A DNA stretch of 13,115 nucleotides from Dunaliella salina (taxonomy: Eukaryota; Chlorophyta; Chlorophyceae; Chlamydomonadales; Dunaliellaceae), in NCBI GenBank assembly GCA_002284615.2, contig MU070151.1, forward strand, positions 37,192-50,306. Reading direction: 5' to 3'. Position numbers and translations under genes: made by a program. Of the stretch, positions 8,880-13,115 are shown piece by piece (position 1 is the first letter of the stretch; every line of letters begins with the position of its first letter). The notes beneath the pieces were generated by a model that saw nothing but the letters and a program-made list of their open reading frames with translations, searched no databases and was not told the origin of the DNA.

Positions 8880-9180
8880 GGTCTCTAAGCTCACGCTGTG
8901 TCCTGTGCGCAGCATGTGGGGACATTCTTTGGATGTTGCCAGCAAAGGAAGTAGTTAGTAGTTAAACTCCCAAGCTCACAATGTGTGTAGCATGTGGGAT
9001 TTCTTCAGGCATGTCTGACATTATAGTAAAATATTCTGCAAGTGTCCAAGCTCATGCTGTACCACCCAGAGCGTCACACGCAAGGAGTTTGAAAGCATTT
9101 TGGATGTTCTTTGTTAGCGTTCGTAGGGACATTGTTGATGGAAACAGCTCATGCTGTGCCATGTGCATAGCATGCAAGAA
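8880..9180. repeat. Degenerate tandem repeat, four units
   Basis: A phrase like AAGCTCA(C/T)GCTGTGTC or its variants, mostly followed by GTGTGTAGCATGTGGG-type sequence, recurs near 8888, 8971, 9049 and 9147 (spacing about 80-100 bp). The third copy is the most diverged in the second half. No gene is recognised. Confidence 0.55.
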
Positions 9181-9221
9181 CGTTTGCGTCCGTGAAGGCT
9201 AGCGGTCGCTTGTTCCCACAG

Positions 9222-9290
9222 CCAGCCTTGTGCTTCTTCAACGCAGAGAACGATCACCTCACAGATGAGCTGATGAAGCTGCCAGCATAA
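9222..9290 (+). CDS. Possible orphan 3'-terminal exon, unrecognised
   Basis: The sequence CGCTTGTTCCCACAG (AG at 9220-9221) makes a fair 3' splice site. It is followed by 22 codons and TAA (9288-9290), with strongly GC-ending codons: TTC TTC AAC GCA GAG AAC GAT CAC CTC. The peptide reads PALCFFNAENDHLTDELMKL plus a final PA. I do not recognise the family. No upstream exon is visible on this strand, as the preceding kilobase is repeats, so it may be a captured gene fragment, the last exon of a gene with a very long intron, or chance. An alternative acceptor at CTTCTTCAACGCAG would shorten it. Confidence 0.3.
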   Translation, partial: PALCFFNAENDHLTDELMKLPA

Positions 9291-9802
9291 AAGATCAAAA
9301 TGGTGATTTTTGTACCTCCACAGAGGAGGCTTTTAGTAGGGTGAATCAAGGCAAAACCAAGCAGTCAGTCCTACTATTTTGATGCCAGCTTGATCAGCAG
9401 TATTGCTGTGGGCCTCTGAGCAGGGATCAGCTGCCACGTTTATGTCCAGGTGCATGTTGGGTAATACACAATGCCAAGGGGCCTCAGGGTTCCCATGCAC
9501 TCCTGCAAAGGACCTTCGGCCGTGTTTTTCTGTCGACTGAAATCCGTACGGATTCTTTGATTGGTCGAAATCATCATACCAGCCCACGCAACCCCACCCG
9601 GCGTATCATTTCTCTGCAAGATGTTTGATGCAGACACTCAGGGCTGCGCTGCTGCCTGGGTCTGCTTGCTCGCTCTTTGCCAGTGCACAAGTGAAACACA
9701 CTCCCTTCATGCATGCAGCCCAAACCGCCGCCTGTAGTTTTCAAGCTACAAAAGAGATTTGTCAAGTCAACACAGGGCCTGCCACCAAGACTTCGCAGGC
9801 TT
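9291..9802. other. No recognisable gene; presumed intron or 3' region of the EndoV gene
   Basis: This lies downstream of the EndoV exon on the - strand. I looked for an acceptor followed by a Gly-His-x-x-Ser-Leu coding sequence, which should carry the last catalytic residue of endonuclease V, and did not find one. A plausible - strand acceptor, GGTCCTTTGCAG (about 9506-9517), is followed by an open frame (down to 9333), but that peptide does not resemble the family. Confidence 0.35.
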
Positions 9803-10241
9803 GCCTCACCTATGGACACAGAGATTGGCTTCTTTGTGGCCTCCAATTTGCCTCATCTACAAGAACAAAGACTGGGTTCTTTGTGAACATCCTTTACTAT
9901 GCCTCACCTATGGATGCATGGATGGGCTTCTTTGTGGAAGCCACAACTTTGCCTCCCCTACAGATACATAGATTGGCCACAATTGCGCCTCATGTGCAGA
10001 CACACAGATTGGCTTCTTTGCGGATGGCCACAGCTTTGCCTCACCCGCAGACACATAGATCGGCTGCTTTGTGGATGGCCTTCACTTTGCCTCACCTGCA
10101 GACACATAGATCGGCTGCTTTGTGGAGGGCCACAACTTAGCCCCGCCTACAGACACACAGATTGGCTTCTTTGTGGGCGGCCTTCACTTTGCCTCACCTA
10201 CAGACACATAGATCGGCTTCTTTGTGGATGGCCCACACAGC
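9803..10241 (-). repeat. 51-bp array copied from the EndoV exon-intron junction
   Basis: Nine starts of a unit that on + begins GCCTCACCTACAGACACATA occur at 9803, 9850, 9901, 9951, 9987, 10038, 10089, 10140 and 10191. Most are exactly 51 bp; the units at 9803 and 9951 are shortened to 47 and 36. Read on -, each carries (S)TKKPIYVSVG-like coding sequence followed by the intron start. The unit at 10191 is the real exon end; the other eight lie in the presumed intron. The donor GTGAGG survives in units 9803, 9901, 10038, 10089 and 10191, and is lost in 9850, 9951, 9987 and 10140. Array units stay in the exon's frame where they are full length, with stops between some of them. Confidence 0.85.
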
Positions 10242-11092
10242 GCTGCACCCAAGAGCTCACTGCTCGACCCATCGGTCAAGCTGCCCAGCCGGTGGCCGCT
10301 CGGCAGAGCCTCCACTTTCAGGGAAGGGGGGCCTCGACTGCGCACCAGCGCCTCTCGCACGCGTGCTCTGCTCACTACCATGCCTGCTTCATGCTTATTT
10401 AGGTGCACTTTGTGCTGCTGCAGTGTGTGATGCTTGTTGAGATGACTAAGGTCATTGTAGTGCTGCTTGTGCAGTGCTGCTCGGGGATGAGCAAGGTCAT
10501 GGTGGTGCTGCTGGTGATGGCTTTGCAACGTGTCATCATGGGGCGGTAGCAAGGGCTGTTGAGCAGGCACATTGGCGACCCCAAAGCAACAAACACTGCT
10601 GCTGGGTGAAGCCAATGGGGTTGCTGATGGGCAGACTTGGTTGAGGGGCTGCTGGTGGGGGACCTCTAAGGGTGCTTCTGTGGGGCTGCTGCTTAATGGC
10701 GCGAATGGGACTGATGCTGGGCAGCCATGGTTGGGAGGCTGCTGCTGCTGCTGCTGCTGGGCGGCCTCTATGGATACCTCACTGGGGATGCAGTCCAATG
10801 GTCTGAGCAGGCAATCATGGTCGTGGGGCTGTTGCTGGGCGGCCTCTGAGGATGCCTTTGTGGGGTTACTGCCCAATGGCGTGAATGGGACTGCTGCTGG
10901 GCAGCCATAGTTGAGGGGCTGCTGTTGCTGGGCAGCCTGAAACGCGGCCTCGATGGTGCACCTGTCGAGGCTGCCGATGGCAAACACGTTTTTGGAGACA
11001 CCGATGGTGGGAATTTTCCTGACCACGCCCAAGTGGCTTGCGGAGCCGCAGCGCTGGGGGTGGAGCAGGCCGCAGCCGTCCACGAGCACCAC
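10198..11092 (-). CDS. Endonuclease V, catalytic exon with a large internal insertion
   Basis: Endonuclease V cleaves near deoxyinosine in DNA, and in eukaryotes mainly inosine in RNA. The exon opens with VVLVDGCGLLHPQRCGSASH and continues LGVVRKIPTIGVSKN, a clear family core. The metal-binding Asp of VDG is at 11078-11080, the His six residues on at 11060-11062, and the Lys of SKN at 10991-10993. The second conserved part, LTDGSSSELLGAALC then KKPIYVSVG, lies at about 10276-10196. In relatives these two parts are separated by only a few tens of residues; here about 240 intervene. The frame has no stop throughout. The acceptor is TGTGCATGCAG (AG at 11093-11094) in phase 0, with a weak pyrimidine tract. 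The donor is TCTGTAG|GTGAGG after 10198. The Gly-His that should follow must lie on another exon. Upstream exons with the first metal ligands were not found. Without splicing the frame ends at TGA 10184-10186. Confidence 0.85.
10391..10540 (-). repeat. His/Gln/Leu-rich repeat inside the EndoV exon
   Basis: Follows the Gln-rich units. It includes SHHQQHHHDLAHPRAALHKQ and then HYNDLSHLNKHHTLQQHK. At the DNA level two related ~45-bp units, GATGACTAAGGTCATTGTAG and GATGAGCAAGGTCATGGTGG, lie at 10440 and 10486. Probably a disordered or metal-attracting loop if translated. Confidence 0.6.
10595..10939 (-). repeat. In-frame Gln-rich repeats inside the EndoV exon
   Basis: Four in-frame units of 24-34 residues, each opening with EAAQQQ or a variant (QAAQQQQ, EAAQQQ, EAAQQQQQQQ, EVPHQQ), then PLNYGCPAAVPF-like sequence and a Ser/Pro end. 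The DNA is a GCTGCTG-rich minisatellite on the + strand, (GCT)n at about 10738-10759. Unit lengths differ by multiples of three, which keeps the frame. Splicing out of part of this as an intron is not excluded, e.g. with a donor at GACAG|GTGCAC near 10960. Confidence 0.75.
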
Positions 11093-11187
11093 CTGCATGC
11101 ACACAGCATTGTTTGGGTGTGCCAATCCTGCATACTGCTTGACAATTCCGTGTACGGTGGATACGCCGTGTATACCAGCTTTGTGGC

Positions 11188-11280
11188 AGGGAGAAGAAAA
11201 GAAAAGAGAAGAAAAGAAAAAAGAAAAAAGCATAGTTTATGCAGGCCAGAGGCCGTGTGCATTCAGGAAAGGTCCTCTAA
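11188..11280 (-). repeat. Dispersed repeat (inverted relative of 7222-7299) with a 43-base purine tract
   Basis: 11188-11230 is entirely A/G on +, i.e. a pure pyrimidine tract on the EndoV strand, about 100 bp upstream of the catalytic exon. Next to it, 11232-11280 is similar to 7222-7268 in inverted orientation, which is also followed by a pyrimidine tract. In the EndoV transcript this could supply an intron pyrimidine tract; the first AG after it is in CCACAAAG (about 11178), which would extend the exon by roughly 85 nt in the same open frame. Confidence 0.5.
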
Positions 11281-11320
11281 CTCACAAGCTAGCAGGCAGG
11301 GAAAATACAATGGGATTCTC

Positions 11321-11349
11321 AGCAGGCCGCAGCCATTACCACGAGCATT
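11321..11349 (-). pseudogene. Diverged copy of the EndoV active-site segment
   Basis: On the - strand TGCTCGTGG, two extra bases TA, then ATGGCTGCGGCCTGCT matches the exon's TGCTCGTGGACGGCTGCGGCCTGCT at all but one aligned position, apart from the 2-base insertion. The insertion shifts the frame and it soon meets TGA, so it cannot encode the motif. It lies about 260 bp 5' of the real copy. Similarity does not obviously extend beyond it. Confidence 0.6.
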
Positions 11350-11388
11350 TTGATTGACAAAATGCCATGGCTTTGTCTTTTTGGGTCA

Positions 11389-11516
11389 TCATGAGTCAAC
11401 ATAACTTATGATTGGATTCAACACTCCCTTGGGGATGTGGGGCACTTCCAGCGCGCTCTCCTCCGAGGAGTCTGAGGGATCAACACAATCTGCATAGAGG
11501 GCTTTGTTCGCAAAGC
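11389..11516. other. Short stretch with coding-like codons on -, unassigned
   Basis: On the - strand, SSEESALEVPHIPKG (about 11426-11470) has GC-ending codons. It sits 5' of the EndoV catalytic exon on the same strand. The PHIP is faintly reminiscent of the PYIPGF segment of the family but does not continue to match, so it is not assigned to the gene. Confidence 0.2.
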
Positions 11517-11830
11517 AATGCACCACAACTGCAACACAACTGCACCACAACTGCACCACAACTGCACCACAACTGCAACGCAAATGCAACACAAATGCAA
11601 CACAACTGCAACACAAATGCACAAGCCACGCAGCGGCCGCAACACAAGGCTTGCAGCGATTGTGGCACAAACCTTCCACCTGCAAGCCACAGAACTGCAA
11701 CACAGGCCTTACAACAAAACAACGCAACACAGCCGCAAGCCACAGAACCGCAACGCAAGCCGCACGACGTCACAATACAACACAAGTGTGACGCAAGCCT
11801 CACGACAACATCATGCAACACACGCCTCAC
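11517..11830. repeat. 11-bp minisatellite (CACCACAACTG) and degenerate extension
   Basis: From 11517 to about 11620, CACCACAACTG and close variants (AACACAACTGC, AACACAAATGC) recur with a period of 11 bp. From there to 11830 CACAAGCC and AACGCAAG-type variants become irregular. Open frames on both strands (His/Asn/Thr/Gln on +, Cys/Val/Trp on -) follow from the repeat. Confidence 0.85.
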
Positions 11831-13017
11831 ACGGCTGCTGCAAACAAACTCTCCGTGTGTTGCAACCTGTCAGAGTGTATGCGTCATGGCACTCAATTCA
11901 AGTGTCATGACATGAGTGCACAGCAGGCTTTGTTATAGGCAGGCTTCACCTCAAGCTTGCTGACATGCTGTGGCCTAAGCACCTATGAGGATCGAGGAAA
12001 ACATTGCATGCCGTCGTGCTCTTGCAAGTACCGGCATGACTTAATAATTGATAAATCCTATCATTGCTTTGAATACTATACCATTCCTTAGGATGCTTAA
12101 GACATAAGGTCAGGCGCCGCAACCCTATGTGATATCCTGCCTTTTGCCAGCCAGGCCACCTCTGCCCATTCTGAGCATGTCACCTGAAAGCTAGTAAAAA
12201 AGCAATTTTTCAGTGCTGAGTTGGTCCCATTTGGTGAACCCTGCTGCGCGCTAGGTCTGTATGTTTGCGCGCTCAGCCAGCAAAACCCACCCCCTGTGTG
12301 TCCTAACCCTCCAGCTGCACCCCCAAGCCTGCAGGTTGTCCCCAGGATGATTTCTGAGTGCACTGGTGGCCACCTGATGCGAGCTGGCAGGGGGCTGCTC
12401 TGGGGGTGCTCCAAAGCCAGTCGAGAGGAGTGATGACGATAGGGAACGGCTATCTATTAATATTTCATGAAATTTAGGCAGTTCAGCGGAGTGTTGGGAT
12501 GGGGTCAAGTGTTTGATTTCAAAAAACTTCAATTTTTTGCGAACAGCTGCAGATGCGAGGGCACAGATTTTCATTTTGTATGTGAAAGAAGAAGTTGTGA
12601 CAACCAGAATTGCGCGAAAGGCTCCTGAAATGAAGAACGGGAACAAAACTACATTAAAATTCCTCGCATGTGTGCCCACAAGCAAAAATTTGGCAGTTTT
12701 TAGCTCCAGCAACTTCGCGGAGCCCAGCAGCTCCTCCCAGGCGCCCATCTTCACAGTTCGCGGCGCCAGTGTTGATGATAACAACCCCAGGCATCGGCCA
12801 GGACAAACAGCGGGCGCACAGGTGGCCTATCAGGGCCTGGCCAGGCCTCCCTGCTTTCGTGCACCCGTCCGTGGGGCTGGCCTAAATCCAGCCTGTAGGT
12901 TCGTAATTTTATTTTTCTTCTTCTCCCCCCTTAAAATTTAGGCGGAAGGGTTCCAAATTAACTATTCGAAGGGCCTGCTGTGTCACAGCGGGGGCAGGGA
13001 GTGCCGGATCAGGGGGG
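11831..13017. other. No recognisable gene
   Basis: Mostly unique-looking, with AT-rich stretches (12035-12090, 12440-12560). GC-rich coding-like fragments occur around 12300-12420 and 12720-12860; on + one frame at about 12774-12816 reads MITTPGIGQDKQRA, and on - ATGGGCGCCTGGGAGGAGCTG is at about 12734-12754. Neither gives a recognisable domain. If EndoV 5' exons lie here, I could not identify them. Confidence 0.4.
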
Positions 13018-13115
13018 ATGAAAGTTTGGGCGGAAGCCCAGGGCCTCAGCGACGAAACACACGAGTTGATAAGTATATATAATATGCATACACAGCACGC
13101 ACTGTTCGTTGCTTT
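13018..13115 (+). CDS. Short open frame running off the right edge
   Basis: An ATG at 13018 opens a frame (MKVWAEAQGLSDETHELI...) that has no stop before the window ends. The first 19 codons or so are coding-like; the rest is AT-rich. Upstream, TTCTTCTCCCCCCTTAAAATTTAG (AG at 12941-12942) could be an acceptor. Too short to assign; chance is likely enough. Confidence 0.15.
   Translation, partial: MKVWAEAQGLSDETHELISIYNMHTQHALFVA

Noticed and set aside
10280..10300. SGHRLGSL on the - strand as the catalytic Gly-His segment of EndoV
   Set aside because: It lies before, not after, the KPIYVSVG segment, so it does not fit the family order; likely coincidence within the inserted region.
10572..10910. 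+ strand frame over the GCT-rich region as a separate gene
   Set aside because: It is the reverse of the Gln-rich part of the EndoV frame, and the conserved EndoV motifs fix the coding strand as -.
11426..11470. ALEVPHIPKG on the - strand as the PYIPGF exon of endonuclease V
   Set aside because: Only the P-x-I-P part agrees; the following FLAFRE-type residues are absent and no donor follows. Order and strand fit, but the match is too weak.
12774..12816. TPGIGQDKQ as a P-loop (TPGIGKS) of a Crinkler or STAND-type ATPase
   Set aside because: The key GKS/GKT is missing and the following sequence does not resemble any such domain; no flanking support in the frame.

Overview
The window looks like nuclear DNA of a green alga (Chlorophyta). 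This is an inference from three things: GC-rich third codon positions in the convincing exons, dense CAG/ATC microsatellites and minisatellites, and a plant-type endonuclease V split by introns. A chlorophycean such as a Dunaliella-like species would fit, but nothing in the window fixes the genus. There are no bacterial operons, no rRNA and no convincing tRNA. Gene density is low, and most of the DNA is tandem or dispersed repeat.

Layout. 1-385: 100-bp tandem repeat carrying donor-like GTGAGT. 655-829: faint Pol III-like unit (A box, B box, T run), perhaps a tRNA-derived SINE remnant. 930-1600: (ATC)n microsatellite interrupted by five copies of a conserved block. 1560-1735: short coding-like stretch, strand uncertain. 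1805-2400: 93-bp tandem repeat. 2400-3690: AT-richer DNA with broken open frames. 3688-5091: terminal coding exon of an unrecognised low-complexity protein on the + strand. 5092-6400: 3' flank. 6400-8860: dispersed/tandem repeat family with a probable insertion, a GC-rich palindrome and several local duplications. 8880-9180: degenerate repeat. 9222-9290: possible orphan 3' exon. 9803-10241: 51-bp array. 10198-11092: catalytic exon of endonuclease V on the - strand. 11170-11830: purine tract, a fragmentary copy of the EndoV active-site segment, and an 11-bp minisatellite. 11830-13115: nothing recognised apart from a short frame running off the end.

The main result is the endonuclease V locus. 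The exon keeps the VDG...LLH core, the PTIGVSKN segment and the GAAL...KPIYVSVG segment, but about 240 residues of Gln/His-rich, partly repeated sequence sit between them. The exon's 3' end, with its splice donor and first intron bases, has been copied eight more times as a 51-bp array inside the presumed intron. Five of the nine junction copies still have GTGAGG. A short diverged copy of the active-site segment also lies about 260 bp upstream. The catalytic His exon and the N-terminal exons were not found, so the gene may be intact but interrupted, or decaying. The two best genes are convergent, separated by several kb of repeats. No pathway links between them can be claimed.
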